Part shown: positions 8,078 to 17,973 of the stretch, in pieces
How positions within the stretch are numbered: position 1 is the first letter of the stretch
Layout: every line of letters starts with the position of its first letter
Assembly (NCBI GenBank): GCA_016213265.1
Contig: JACRBA010000148.1
Span: 1-64,000 of the forward strand
Reading direction: 5' to 3'
Origin: Burkholderiales bacterium
Lineage (GTDB): Bacteria > Pseudomonadota > Gammaproteobacteria > Burkholderiales > Burkholderiaceae_C
Length of the DNA stretch: 64,000 nucleotides
Notes under the pieces: generated by a model
Told to the model about the DNA's origin: nothing
The model's input: only the letters and a program-made list of their open reading frames with translations
The model's database searches: none
Translations under genes and position numbers: made by a program

Positions 8078-11000
8078 GGCGTGGATTGTGGCGCCGAGGC
8101 CGCCGCCGCGGGGGCGGCCTCGAAGTCGGGCAAGGGGGCATCGGCGCGGCGTTCCAGGGTCTGCACCTGCGGGTCGGCCCAGGCGCCGGTGACCTGCAGC
8201 TCGCGCGTACCGGCCTGCATCAACGGCTTGCGCAGGAACAGCTGCGCGAGGAAGGTGCCCAGGCCGACGGCGGGGTTGATCGCCGCATAGGCGAGCGAGG
8301 CGGTGCCGGCGTTGATCTCCGGCACGATGACCATGTGCAGGTCCTGCGTCTCGTGCTGCAGGTCGGCCTCACCCTCGATGAGCACCGCCGCCTGCACGCC
8401 ACGGATGCGCAGGTTGTTGGTGCGCGCCACGCCGCGCGACAGGGCGACGTCGCCAGCCAGCTGGTCGAACGCGAAGCCCTGCTGGAACACATCGCGGAAG
8501 TCCAGCGTCAGCCGGCGCGGCAGCGCCTGCAGGCTCAGCACGCCCAGCAGCCGGGCTGCCCCGGGCTCGGCCTTGAGGAAGCGCCCGCCTTCGAGGCTCA
8601 CCTGGCCGCGCCCGTCCAGCGTGGGCCAGTCGGGCCACAGCGGCGCGCCGGTCCAGGCGAACTGGCCCTGCACATGGCCGCGCCCGCCACGCACCTGCCG
8701 CCCACCGCCCAGGGCCTCGAGCACGTCGCCCGCGTCGGCCACGTCCAGCCGGCCCTCCAGCGCCATGTGGCGCCGCGCCGCGCTCCAGCGGCCGCTGGCC
8801 GCGAGCCGGCCATCCTCGCTCTGCCACGCCAGGCGCTGCAACAGCCAGTCGCGCGGGGTGCCGGCCGCCTCCACCGGCCGACCCTCCAGCTCCACGCGGC
8901 CGAGAGGGCGACCGTGCCACTGCAGCGCGTCCACCTGCAGGTCCAGCGTGGGCCAATCGGTGACGGCAGCCAGCGCGTCGGCCACCGGCGAGCGTGCGGC
9001 CACGGGCGCGGCCACGCCGGGCGCCGAGGCGCTGGCGGCCGAGGCCCCGCCAGCCGGGGGGGGCACCGCCAGCCTGCCCAGCCGGGCCTGCCATCGCGCC
9101 GCGGCGGAGCCCGCCGCCGGGCGCCATTCCAGCTGGCCTTGCACCGCATCGCCCTGCAGCTGCGCCAGCCAGGCCGGCTGCTCGCGCGGGCCGCGGCGCT
9201 GCACCTGCGCCTGCAGCCCGCCCCAGCGGCGGCCAGCGGCCTGCACCTCGCCGGCTCGCAGGGCCAGCTCGGTGGGCAGGTAGCCGTCGCCGGGCTCGTC
9301 CCGGGGCGCCTCGGCGGACGAGGCGCCCGTGCCCGCGGGGCGACCATTCGCCGGCGCCGCCAGCGCCTGCCAGCGCGACCACCAGGCCTCGGCCGGCAGG
9401 GTGGGCAGCTCCACGGCCACCACGACGCTGCCGGGCGCCGCCGCAGGCAGGCCGGCCGAGCCCGCCGCGAGCGCGCCGCGCAGCACCCGTGTGCCCTGCG
9501 GCCCGTGCTCGCGCTGGTACTCCGCCCGCAGCACCGTGCCCAGCTCCACCTGCAGCAGATCGGTGGGCGGCGCGCCCTCGGCCGCACCCCCCATGCGCTG
9601 CGCCTGGGTCTGCACCCGCAAAGGCCAGGCCGCATCGGCCGGCTTGGCGAACGGGGGCGGCAGGTCGATCGCCATGCCCGTGAGCGGGCTGGTGACGAGC
9701 AGCTCGGTCTGCCCGCGCTGCACGCCCACCTGCAGGCGGTAGGGCGCCTGGCCGCGCGCGGCGGTGGCCAGGCGGGTGACCCAGCCGAGCTCGGCCGCCT
9801 GGCGCAACCCTTCGGCCGTGGCCGTTCCCTGGGCCTGGAAGCGCACCACCCCGTCGGGGCCGAGCCCGCCTTCGAACGCCAGCTCGCCGCCCAGCGCGCG
9901 GGCGGTGCCGGGCGACAGGCTGAACCCCTGCTCGCTGAACTCGATGCGCGTGCGGGCGCCCTGCAGCAGGGGGATGTCCGGCCGCAGCCGCACGTCGTTG
10001 CCCGCCAGTGCCACGCTGCCGCGCACGCGCGTGTGCCGGCTGTCGTGCAGGGGGATCTGCAGGGCCAGTTGCAGATCGGCCGCGCCGCTGCCACTGGCCT
10101 GCTGCAGGGCATGCGACAGCCAGCCTTCGATGGGGGTCGCCGCCACGTAGCGCAGGGCATCCGTCAGCGGCCCGCGGCCGCCGCCTGAAATGACCAGCGT
10201 GGCATCGTGCGCCAGGTCGGCGATCTCGCCCTGCACCCCCTTGAGCTCGATGCCCCACAGCCGCGCCCGCGCATCGCGGATGCGCATCGCCCCGCGGTCG
10301 AACTCCAGCTCGCCGTTCACCTGGGTGAACGCCGGCCAGCGCGCCTCACCGCCGGTGAGCACGGGCGGCACGTAGGCGAGCGTGACGTCCTCGGCGTGGG
10401 CGGTGACCAGGAACTCGCCGTCCTGCTGCCCCGGCCGGGTGAACGGGAAGTCATGCAGGTCGCCGCGCAGGCGCAGGCGCGCCTGGCGCGCGGTGCCGCC
10501 CTGCACGGCGCCGGCCACGTAGGCCCGCGTGGCCGCGGGCAGCTGCAGCGGCAGGTAGCGCGCCACCCGCGCGGCCTGGGCGCGCTCGATCTGGCCGGTG
10601 AGATCGATCACACCCGGCAGGCGCCGGCCATGGCCCCGGCCCGGCGTGTCGCCCGTGTGCCAGCGCAACTGCAGGGCCCCCTTGGCGTCGGCGTTGGCGA
10701 AGTGCGCGTCGAGCACCCGCAGGTCGACGGCCGGCAGCACCGGACCCGTCGCCGCGGCCCCCGCGGGCCGCTCGAGGCGCCACACCAGGCGGCCACTGAA
10801 TTCGTCCAGCGGCAGCACCGGGTCCTCGAAGACGCCGGGCAGCTCCACGGCGCCGTCGCGGATCTGCAGCCGTGCCTCCCCGCCGGACTCGTTGGCCTCC
10901 AGCTCCACCTGGGCACCGCGCCAGCCCGGCCGGCCCACCCCTTCGCCGCCGGGCCCGGGCAAGGCCGCCAGGGCGAGGCCCTGGGCCTGTGCCTTCAGCC

Positions 11001-12345
11001 GGTAGCGTGCGGGGGCGCCGGGCGGGCCGATCCAGCTCGCCTGCAGCCCACTCACCACGCCCTGGGGCGCCAGCTCGGAGAGCACACGGCGCCAGGTGGC
11101 CGGCAGCGGCAGCCGCTCGGCCACGCCGGCCATGAGCGCCAGGTCCAGCCGGTCGGCGCTGAACTCGCCCCCGGCGATCGGCCGATCCGACCAGCCCACG
11201 CGGTCCATGGGCTGCGGCTGGCTCAGCTGCAGCTGCCAGCGGCTGGCCGGCCAGGCGGCGCCGTCGGCGGTGGTGAAGCGCAGGCCGTCGGCGGCCACGC
11301 GCAGCTGGCCCGCACTGCGCTCCAGGTCGAGACGGCCGTGCAGGCTGGCCAGGGCCAGCGGCTCCAGCGTGGGCGTGAGGCGCACCGACACCGACTCCAG
11401 CGCCGTGTCCACCGTCAGGCGCCGCCACTGGCCGCGGCCCACCTCGAGCCACGCGCGTGCCGCCCCGCGCCCGGCCTGCAGCGCCACCGGCAGGCTCACG
11501 TGCGCCGCCAGGCGGGACAGGTCCACCGCGGGCAGGTCGGCGTACACGGTGCCCGACCAGCGCGACCAGTCGCTGCGGTCGGCCAGCAGCGGCTGGGTGA
11601 AGCGCCCGACCACGGAAAAGCGCGCGCCCACGCCGTCGTCGGGCGTGGCGTCGATGCGCAGCTCGTGGCGGCGCAGGCCGTTGCGCAGCACCAGGTCGGC
11701 GTCACGCAAGGCCACCGGCGGCGCACCGCGCCATTCGTCGACCCAGCGCACCTGGGTGCGGCGCAGCACCAGCTCGGGCTGGTCGAGCAGCCAGTCCAGC
11801 GCCTCGGCCCGCCCGCCCGCGGAGGCGGCGGGTGCCGCGGCGCCCAGGTCCAGCCCCGCCACGTGCAGCCGACCGAGCCGGTCGCGCCGCACCTCCAGCG
11901 ACAGGCCGTCGAGGTGCAGCTGGGAGAAGGTGAGCCGCCAGCGCAGCAGCGAGCTGGGCGACAGCGCCGCGTCCACCCGCGGCAGGCGCAGTCGCTCGGC
12001 GCCCGAGGGGTCGGCCACGACCACGTCGCGCAGCTCCAGCGCGGGCACCCAGCCCGCGCTGCGCACACCCACCTGCCCGATGCGCACGGGAAGCCCCAAG
12101 GCCTGGCTGGCCCGCTCCTGCAGCTGCGGGCGCCATTCGTCGATGTGCGGCAGAATCCCCCAGTGCAGAGTCAGCCACGCGATCAGGACGATGCTCCACA
12201 GGGTGAACACCCCCAGCATGGCCCATCGCAGGGCACCTCTCGACACCGCCGCCGCGGCCCCGGCCCAGCGTCGGTGGGCGCCCGGGTGGGCGGCGTCGTC
12301 CGGGCCAGCCGGCGCGCGCGGTGATCGGGAGAACTTCAAGGGCAT
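8074..12345 (-). CDS. yhdP: YhdP family protein (AsmA-like, TIGR02099 type)
   Basis: A 1423-residue protein with one N-terminal transmembrane helix (WAMLGVFTLWSIVLIAWLTLHW) and a very long periplasmic part of the AsmA-like/DUF3971 type. Such proteins are repeating-beta-groove bridges thought to carry phospholipids from inner to outer membrane; E. coli YhdP is the named example. The C-terminal block RLTLDFRDVFQQGFAFDQLAGDV and the end VVPEINAGTASLAYAAINPAVGLGTFLAQ are typical of the family. I chose the ATG at 12345 over the upstream GTG at 12396. It is divergent from glnE and coupled to the downstream amidase gene. Confidence 0.9.
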   Translation of the reverse strand: MPLKFSRSPRAPAGPDDAAHPGAHRRWAGAAAAVSRGALRWAMLGVFTLWSIVLIAWLTLHWGILPHIDEWRPQLQERASQALGLPVRIGQVGVRSAGWVPALELRDVVVADPSGAERLRLPRVDAALSPSSLLRWRLTFSQLHLDGLSLEVRRDRLGRLHVAGLDLGAAAPAASAGGRAEALDWLLDQPELVLRRTQVRWVDEWRGAPPVALRDADLVLRNGLRRHELRIDATPDDGVGARFSVVGRFTQPLLADRSDWSRWSGTVYADLPAVDLSRLAAHVSLPVALQAGRGAARAWLEVGRGQWRRLTVDTALESVSVRLTPTLEPLALASLHGRLDLERSAGQLRVAADGLRFTTADGAAWPASRWQLQLSQPQPMDRVGWSDRPIAGGEFSADRLDLALMAGVAERLPLPATWRRVLSELAPQGVVSGLQASWIGPPGAPARYRLKAQAQGLALAALPGPGGEGVGRPGWRGAQVELEANESGGEARLQIRDGAVELPGVFEDPVLPLDEFSGRLVWRLERPAGAAATGPVLPAVDLRVLDAHFANADAKGALQLRWHTGDTPGRGHGRRLPGVIDLTGQIERAQAARVARYLPLQLPAATRAYVAGAVQGGTARQARLRLRGDLHDFPFTRPGQQDGEFLVTAHAEDVTLAYVPPVLTGGEARWPAFTQVNGELEFDRGAMRIRDARARLWGIELKGVQGEIADLAHDATLVISGGGRGPLTDALRYVAATPIEGWLSHALQQASGSGAADLQLALQIPLHDSRHTRVRGSVALAGNDVRLRPDIPLLQGARTRIEFSEQGFSLSPGTARALGGELAFEGGLGPDGVVRFQAQGTATAEGLRQAAELGWVTRLATAARGQAPYRLQVGVQRGQTELLVTSPLTGMAIDLPPPFAKPADAAWPLRVQTQAQRMGGAAEGAPPTDLLQVELGTVLRAEYQREHGPQGTRVLRGALAAGSAGLPAAAPGSVVVAVELPTLPAEAWWSRWQALAAPANGRPAGTGASSAEAPRDEPGDGYLPTELALRAGEVQAAGRRWGGLQAQVQRRGPREQPAWLAQLQGDAVQGQLEWRPAAGSAAARWQARLGRLAVPPPAGGASAASASAPGVAAPVAARSPVADALAAVTDWPTLDLQVDALQWHGRPLGRVELEGRPVEAAGTPRDWLLQRLAWQSEDGRLAASGRWSAARRHMALEGRLDVADAGDVLEALGGGRQVRGGRGHVQGQFAWTGAPLWPDWPTLDGRGQVSLEGGRFLKAEPGAARLLGVLSLQALPRRLTLDFRDVFQQGFAFDQLAGDVALSRGVARTNNLRIRGVQAAVLIEGEADLQHETQDLHMVIVPEINAGTASLAYAAINPAVGLGTFLAQLFLRKPLMQAGTRELQVTGAWADPQVQTLERRADAPLPDFEAAPAAAASAPQSTP

Positions 12346-12456
12346 GGGCAATACCGGGGGGCAGGCCCCGGCGCCAGCCTCAACGTGGAACGGCACCTGC
12401 CGAACCGGCCTTCAGCCGGGCGGGGCGCCAGCGAGCCAATCTAGCACAGACCCCTC

Positions 12457-15294
12457 GTGGCACTGACCGGTTCCCCCTCGTCGGGCGAGACAGCCGACAC
12501 GCTTGAGAGCCCGACCGCGCCCGGCGCGGCGGCCGAGTACAGCCGCTTTGTCCAGCGGGTGCGCCGACGCTACGCCACCGAGCTGGCGTGGCTGCCGCCG
12601 GGCCTGCCGGATGCGGCCGGGTTGCACGCCCTCATCGACACCCTGCTGGCCGCGGGGCGGCCCCTGCCGGCGGCCTTGCGCGTGGCGAGGCAGCTCGTGA
12701 TGGAGCGCCTGGTGGTGCGCGACGTGGAACAGCGCGCGCCGCTGGCCGACGTCACCACCACCATGACGCTGCTGGCCGAGGTGACGCTCGATCGCGCGCT
12801 GGCGCAGGCCCTGGCCGACACCGATGCCCGCCATGGCGCACCGCTGGACGAGAGCGGGCAGCGCATCGATTTCTGGATCGTCGGCATGGGCAAGCTCGGG
12901 GCGCGCGAGCTCAACGTGTCGTCCGACATCGACCTCATCTCTGTGTACGAGGACGCCGGCCAGACCGCCGGTGGCCCGGCGGGCGTGATTTCCGCCCATG
13001 AGTATTTCTCTCAGGTCGCGCGCCAGCTCTACGCCCTGATCGGCGACGTCACCGTCGACGGTTTCGTGTTCCTCGTGGACCTGGCGCTGCGCCCCAACGG
13101 CAACTCCGGCCCGGCCGTGGTGAGCCTGTCGATGCTCGAGGAATACTTCCTCGTGCAGGGCCGCGAATGGGAGCGCTTCGCCTGGCTGAAGAGCCGCGTG
13201 GTGGCCCCGCGCGAGAGTGTGCTCAACGGGCGCGCGCTCGCCCTGCGCTCGCTGGTCACGCCCTTCGTCTACCGCAAGTACCTCGACTACGGGGTCTTCG
13301 AGGGCCTGCGCCAGCTGCACCGCAAGATCCGCGACGAGGCGCAGCGGCGCGCCGCCGGCCGGCCCGAGCGGGCCAACGACGTGAAGCTCTCGCGCGGCGG
13401 CATCCGCGAGATCGAGTTCATCGTGCAGCTGCTGCAGGTGGCGCGCGGCGGCCAGTTCCCCGAGATCCGCACGCGCTCCACGCTCAAGGCGCTGGACCGC
13501 CTGGCCGCCGGTGGCCTGATGCGCGCCGACGCCGCCCGGCAGCTGGCCGATGCCTACGTCTTCCTGCGCCAGGTCGAGCACCACATCCAGTACCTGGACG
13601 ACCAGCAGACCCACCTGCTGCCCACGGGCGACGGCGACCTCGCCTGGATCGCGGCCAGCATGGCACCGCGCCTCGCCCCCGCCGCCGCCTGCGCGCCGGG
13701 CGACCCGCCCTGCTGCCAGCTGCTCGACCGCCTGTGCAGCGTGCGCGAGTTGGTGGCCACCGAGTTCGACGCCCTGCTGCACGACGGCCGCGCGCCCGCG
13801 GGTGCGCGGCCCGGCAACGGCGGCTGCCGCCAATGTGGCGACGGCCCGCTGGCCATCGACAGCGAGGCGCTGGCCGAGCGCCTGCCGCCCGAGCTGGCGG
13901 AGCGGGTGCGGGCCTTCGCCGCGCGCCCGCGCGTGCAGGCCCTGCGCGACGAGAGCAAGCTGCGCCTGGGGCGCCTGGTGCAGCGCGCCGCCGACGGGCT
14001 GTCGCGCGGCGAGGGCACGCTGGAGGCCGCGATCCGCCTGCTCGACTGGGTGGAGCCGCTGCTGCGGCGCGAAAGCTACCTGGCGCTGCTGGTGGAGCGG
14101 CCCGAGGTGCAGCGCCGCCTGCTGCGCCTGCTGGGGCTCGCGCGCTGGCCCATGCGCTACCTCATCCGCCACCCGGGCGTGATCGACGAGCTGGCCGACG
14201 AGCGCCAGCTGCGCGAACGCTTCGACCGCGCCAGTTTCGTGGCCGACCTCGAGGAGCGCCACGCGGCCTGGGTGCGCTCGGGCGAGGCCGACGAAGGCTC
14301 GCTGCTGGACACGCTGCGCCGCGCCCACCACGCCGAGGTGTTCCGCACCCTGGTGCGTGATGTCGAGCAGCGCATCACGGTGGAGCAGGTGGCCGACGAC
14401 CTGTCCTCGCTGGCCGACGCGGTGGTGGACTGCACCCTGCGCTGGGCCTGGGGCCACCTCAAGCAGCGCCACCGCGACGCCCCGCGATTCGCGGTGATCG
14501 CCTACGGCAAGCTGGGCGGCCTGGAGCTGGGCTACGGCAGCGACCTCGACCTCGTCTTCCTGTTTGACGACGCCGGCGAGGACGACCCCTACCGCGCGCA
14601 GGAGGTGTACGGCGCCTTCGTGCGCAAGCTGATCGGCTGGCTCACGCTGCGCACGGCCGCCGGCGAGCTGTTCGAGATCGACACGGCCCTGCGTCCCAAC
14701 GGCAATTCGGGCCTGCTCGTCACCTCCATCGACGCCTTCGAGAAATACCAGCGCGGCCGCGGCAGCAACACCGCATGGACCTGGGAGCATCAGGCGCTGT
14801 CGCGGGCGCGCTTCTGCGCCGGTGCGCCCGATCTGGGCGAGCGCTTCGAGGCCACGCGGCGCGAGGTGCTGGCCATGCCGCGCGAGGCCGCCTCGCTGCG
14901 CGCCGAGGTGCAGGCGATGCGAGAGAAGGTGCGCGCGGCGCGCCCCGTGCCCGCCGGCCGCTTCGACGTCAAGCACAGCGACGGCGGCATGATGGACGCG
15001 GAGTTCGTGGTGCAGTACCTGGTGCTGGCCGAGAGCGCGCGCCACCCCGAGCTGCTGGACAACGCGGGCAACATCGCCCTGCTGCAGCGGGCGGAGGACG
15101 CCGGCCTGCTGCCCGCCGGCGTGGGCAGCGCCGCCGCCGACGCTTACCGCGAGATGCGCCGCGCGCAGCACCGCGCACGCCTGGACGAGCAGCCCACGCA
15201 GTTCGACCCGGCCGAGCTGGCCGCCGAGCGGGACGCCATCCACGCGCTGTGGCGCGCGGTGTTCGGCAGCCCGGGCGACGCGTCGGCCGGATGA
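12457..15294 (+). CDS. glnE: Bifunctional glutamine synthetase adenylyltransferase/adenylyl-removing enzyme
   Basis: The 945-residue enzyme adds AMP to, or removes it from, a tyrosine of glutamine synthetase in response to PII and glutamine, thereby setting ammonia assimilation. Two nucleotidyltransferase domains are visible: the removing half with GMGKLGARELNVSSDIDL (near residue 143) and the adenylating half with YGKLGGLELGYGSDLDLVF (near 683). A GlnD-PII linker region lies between them. The start is GTG at 12457. It overlaps the following EamA gene by ATGA. The length agrees with the family. Confidence 0.96.
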   Translation: MALTGSPSSGETADTLESPTAPGAAAEYSRFVQRVRRRYATELAWLPPGLPDAAGLHALIDTLLAAGRPLPAALRVARQLVMERLVVRDVEQRAPLADVTTTMTLLAEVTLDRALAQALADTDARHGAPLDESGQRIDFWIVGMGKLGARELNVSSDIDLISVYEDAGQTAGGPAGVISAHEYFSQVARQLYALIGDVTVDGFVFLVDLALRPNGNSGPAVVSLSMLEEYFLVQGREWERFAWLKSRVVAPRESVLNGRALALRSLVTPFVYRKYLDYGVFEGLRQLHRKIRDEAQRRAAGRPERANDVKLSRGGIREIEFIVQLLQVARGGQFPEIRTRSTLKALDRLAAGGLMRADAARQLADAYVFLRQVEHHIQYLDDQQTHLLPTGDGDLAWIAASMAPRLAPAAACAPGDPPCCQLLDRLCSVRELVATEFDALLHDGRAPAGARPGNGGCRQCGDGPLAIDSEALAERLPPELAERVRAFAARPRVQALRDESKLRLGRLVQRAADGLSRGEGTLEAAIRLLDWVEPLLRRESYLALLVERPEVQRRLLRLLGLARWPMRYLIRHPGVIDELADERQLRERFDRASFVADLEERHAAWVRSGEADEGSLLDTLRRAHHAEVFRTLVRDVEQRITVEQVADDLSSLADAVVDCTLRWAWGHLKQRHRDAPRFAVIAYGKLGGLELGYGSDLDLVFLFDDAGEDDPYRAQEVYGAFVRKLIGWLTLRTAAGELFEIDTALRPNGNSGLLVTSIDAFEKYQRGRGSNTAWTWEHQALSRARFCAGAPDLGERFEATRREVLAMPREAASLRAEVQAMREKVRAARPVPAGRFDVKHSDGGMMDAEFVVQYLVLAESARHPELLDNAGNIALLQRAEDAGLLPAGVGSAAADAYREMRRAQHRARLDEQPTQFDPAELAAERDAIHALWRAVFGSPGDASAG

Positions 15295-16208
15295 GCGACC
15301 GCCGTGCCCACCTCGACACCCTGGCCATCGTCAGCTTGGTGGGCTGCGCCGCGCTGTGGGGACTGAACCAGGCCGCCACCAAGGTGGCGGTGGCCGAGAT
15401 CCCGCCCTTGCTGCAGGCCGCGGCACGCTCGGTCGGTGCCGCGTTGCTGCTGGGCCTCTGGGCGACCTGGCGGCGCATCCCGCTCGCCCCGCTGTCGAGC
15501 CCCGGCCTGCGTGGGCCGGCGCTGCTGGCCGGCGGGCTGTTCGCCGCCGAGTTCGGCTGCATCTTCGTCGGCCTGCAATACACCAGCGCCTCGCGCATGG
15601 CCGTGTTCATCTACCTCGCGCCCTTCTTCGTCGCGCTGGGCATGCCCTTCATCGCCGCCGGCGAGCGGCTGCGCGGCTGGCAGCTGGCCGGGCTTGGCCT
15701 GGCCTTCGCGGGGGTGGTGCTGGCCTTCGGCGAGAGCTTTGGCGCAGGCGCACCGGCGGGCAGCCGCCAGGGCTGGGGCGACGCGCTCGGCGTGGTGGGC
15801 GCCGCGCTCTGGGCGGGCACCACCTTGTCCATCCGGGCCACCCGCCTGGCCGGCGCACCCGCCGAGCAGACGCTGATGGCGCAGCTGGTCGTGTCGGCCC
15901 TGGCGCTGGGCGCGGCGGGGGCCTGGGCCGGGGAGTCCTGGCCCGTGCAGGTCAGCGCGCTGGCCTGGGGCTCGCTCGCCTTCCAGACGGTGGTGGTCAC
16001 CTTCGCCAGCTACCTGCTGTGGTTCTGGCTGGTGCGCCACTACGCGGCCACGCAGATCAGCACCTACACGCTGCTCACGCCGGTGTTCGGCCTGGCGGCG
16101 GGCGTGGGCCTGCTGGACGAGCCGCTCACCTGGCGCATCGTCGCGGCCCTGGTGGCCGTGTCGGCGGGCATCGCCCTGGTGACACGCCGTCCGCGCGCCA
16201 GCCCATAG
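15291..16208 (+). CDS. EamA/DMT family transporter
   Basis: A 305-residue polytopic inner-membrane protein with about ten hydrophobic helices arranged as two EamA repeats, the drug/metabolite exporter superfamily. The first repeat begins VSLVGCAALWGLNQAATKVA; the second ends TYTLLTPVFGLAAGVGLLDEPLTWR, the usual signature of the final helices. The substrate cannot be told from sequence; amino acids or metabolites are common. It is translationally coupled to glnE (4-base overlap), although the link to nitrogen control may be coincidental. Confidence 0.9.
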   Translation: MSDRRAHLDTLAIVSLVGCAALWGLNQAATKVAVAEIPPLLQAAARSVGAALLLGLWATWRRIPLAPLSSPGLRGPALLAGGLFAAEFGCIFVGLQYTSASRMAVFIYLAPFFVALGMPFIAAGERLRGWQLAGLGLAFAGVVLAFGESFGAGAPAGSRQGWGDALGVVGAALWAGTTLSIRATRLAGAPAEQTLMAQLVVSALALGAAGAWAGESWPVQVSALAWGSLAFQTVVVTFASYLLWFWLVRHYAATQISTYTLLTPVFGLAAGVGLLDEPLTWRIVAALVAVSAGIALVTRRPRASP

Positions 16209-16246
16209 ACTGGCCGGCCCCTCACGCCATCCTTTTGGAGACCACG

Positions 16247-16909
16247 ATGATCACCCTGTGCGGCTTCGCCATCTCGAACTACTACAACAAGGTCAAGATG
16301 GTCCTGCTGGAGAAGGGCATCGCCTTCGACGAGGAAACCGTCGCGCCCGGCACCAAGGCCGAGACGACCCTGGAGGCCTCGCCGCTGGGCAAGGTGCCCT
16401 TCATCCGCACGCCGCAGGGCACGCTGTGCGAGAGCGAGGTGATCGTGCAGTACATCGAGCGCACGCACCCGCAGCCCGCGCTGCTGCCGGACGACCCCTG
16501 GGCCGCCGCCAAGGTGCACGAGCTCACCACCTTCATCGAGCTGCACCTGGAGCTGGTGGTGCGCGAGCTCTACCCGCAGGCCTTCTTCGGCGGCCGGGTG
16601 AGCGAGGAGACGCAGGCGGCCGTGCGCAAGAAGCTCGTCAAGCACATCGCGGGCTTCAAGCGCCTGGCGCGCTTCGGCCCGTACGTGGCGGGTGAGACCT
16701 TCACCACCGCGGACTGCGCCGCCTACGTGTCGCTGCCCTTGGTGGCCATGGCCACCCAGGCCATCTACGGCACCGACCTGCTGGCCGAAGGCGGCGTGGA
16801 CTGGAAGCCCTACATCAAGCTCGTCGGCCAGCGGCCGTCGGCGCTGCGCGTGTCGGCCGACCGCAAGGCGGCGCAGGAGCAGCAGCTGGCGGCGATGCGC
16901 GCCAAGTAA
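16247..16909 (+). CDS. Glutathione S-transferase family protein
   Basis: A 220-residue cytosolic GST. The N-terminal thioredoxin-like domain (about 1-78) has the cis-proline segment KVPFIRT and the glutathione-gamma-glutamyl-binding CESEVIVQYIE. The all-alpha C-terminal domain follows, with the N-capping motif region ETFTTADCAAYVSLP. ATG 16247 has TTTTGGAG upstream at a good distance; the ORF track extends far into the eamA gene in another frame. The class and substrate are not clear. It stands alone, 38 bases after eamA. Confidence 0.92.
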   Translation: MITLCGFAISNYYNKVKMVLLEKGIAFDEETVAPGTKAETTLEASPLGKVPFIRTPQGTLCESEVIVQYIERTHPQPALLPDDPWAAAKVHELTTFIELHLELVVRELYPQAFFGGRVSEETQAAVRKKLVKHIAGFKRLARFGPYVAGETFTTADCAAYVSLPLVAMATQAIYGTDLLAEGGVDWKPYIKLVGQRPSALRVSADRKAAQEQQLAAMRAK

Positions 16910-16939
16910 GCGCCCCGCGCGCCGGGCGCCCGGCGTCGA

Positions 16940-17902
16940 TCAGGGGGCCGGCGGCAGCGCGGCGAGCGCCCGGCCGATGCCGCCGAGTTCCGCCATGCGC
17001 ACCACGCCGGCCACGCGCACGCTGCCGGCCGCCGAGCCGCCGAGCCAGATCACCGTCTCGGCCGGCAGCCGCTCACGCAGCTGCTGCAGGCCCTGGCGCA
17101 GCCAGCGCGCCGGCAGGCAGCCGGTGGCGCTGAGGCCCACCACCTGGGTGTGGTGCCACTGCGCCGCCGCCACGATCTCGTCCACCGGCGTCTGCGGGCC
17201 CAGGTTGACGCACCAGGCGCCCTCCAGGGCGCACATCGCCTCGGCCATCCGCAGGCCCAGGCCGTGCGGCTCGCCCGGCAAGGTGGTCAGCAGCACGCGC
17301 GGCGCCACGCCCGGCACCGGCTCGGGCAGCGTCAGCAGGCCCTGGCGCAGCACGCCGTGGGCCACCTCGGTGAACAGGTGCTCCTCGGCCACGCGCAGCT
17401 CACCGCGCATCCAGGCCTGGCCCACCGCGGTGGTGAGTGGCGCCATGACCTCGGTGACGAAGGCCGCGAGCCCCAGGCGGCTCTGCGCCTGCTGCAGCAG
17501 CCGGCGCAGCGCGATGCCGTCGCGCCGGGCCAGGGCCGCCAAGGCCGCGGCGACCTGCGGAGCCGACGCGCTGGCAGCCGGCGGCATCGCACCCGCGCCG
17601 CCTGCCGCGGGAGCACCGCCCGACAGCAGCGTCGCCCGAGCCGCATCGTCCAGCGGCACCACCTTGCCGGGCCGGTGCCCGGCGCGCATCAGCGCGGCGA
17701 TCTGGCGCAGGCGGTCCACCTGGGCGGCGGGGTAGACGCGCTGGCCCTGGGCGTCACGCTGCGGCACGGGAAAGCCGTAGCGGCGCTCCCACACCCTCAG
17801 CGTGTCCTTGCCGAGCCCGGTGTCGCGTTCCACCTGGGCGATGTTCAGCCCCGGCTCGGCGGTGCCGGCCGGTGTGGCGTCAGGATGCAGGGCCTCGGAC
17901 AT
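16940..17902 (-). CDS. MerR regulator with adenosylcobalamin-binding domain (CarH/LitR type)
   Basis: A 320-residue probable light-sensing repressor. The N-terminus is a MerR winged helix (about 18-82, with TLRVWERRYGFP and the RVYPAAQVDRLRQI segment). The C-terminal half is a B12-binding domain. It keeps the W-x9-E-H motif of CarH/LitR photoreceptors (Trp164, Glu174, His175) and the cobalamin lower-ligand motif ExHxxG (EPHGLG, His213). In characterised relatives, adenosylcobalamin holds the protein on DNA in the dark and light releases it. It is divergent from an FAD oxidase/cfa/DUF1365 operon, the gene set that LitR-type regulators commonly control. The residue after Trp164 is Met, while Thermus CarH has His there. 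Confidence 0.9.
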   Translation of the reverse strand: MSEALHPDATPAGTAEPGLNIAQVERDTGLGKDTLRVWERRYGFPVPQRDAQGQRVYPAAQVDRLRQIAALMRAGHRPGKVVPLDDAARATLLSGGAPAAGGAGAMPPAASASAPQVAAALAALARRDGIALRRLLQQAQSRLGLAAFVTEVMAPLTTAVGQAWMRGELRVAEEHLFTEVAHGVLRQGLLTLPEPVPGVAPRVLLTTLPGEPHGLGLRMAEAMCALEGAWCVNLGPQTPVDEIVAAAQWHHTQVVGLSATGCLPARWLRQGLQQLRERLPAETVIWLGGSAAGSVRVAGVVRMAELGGIGRALAALPPAP

Positions 17903-17912
17903 GGCGTGATTC

Positions 17913-17923
17913 TGTCATGGACA
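17913..17923. promoter_or_regulatory. Inverted repeat TGTC-N3-GACA (putative operator copy 1)
   Basis: TGTCATGGACA lies 11 bases upstream of the MerR start codon, in the divergent promoter region. The core half-sites match those of the longer palindrome at 17974-17988, so both may be bound by the neighbouring regulator. Confidence 0.4.
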
Positions 17924-17952
17924 ACTCCCGTGCAGGTTTCCAATTTTCTGTC

Positions 17953-17958
17953 TATGAT
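17953..17958 (+). promoter_or_regulatory. Putative -10 box TATGAT of the divergent operon
   Basis: TATGAT matches the sigma70 -10 consensus at 5 of 6 positions and lies between the two TGTC-N3-GACA inverted repeats. No good -35 is visible, as is common at regulator-dependent promoters. A transcript from here would have a leader of about 310 bases before the FAD oxidase gene. Confidence 0.3.
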
Positions 17959-17973
17959 CGCGTCCAGACCACT

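Noticed and set aside
12412-15243. 943-codon ORF opposite glnE
   Set aside because: Shadow of glnE with biased composition.
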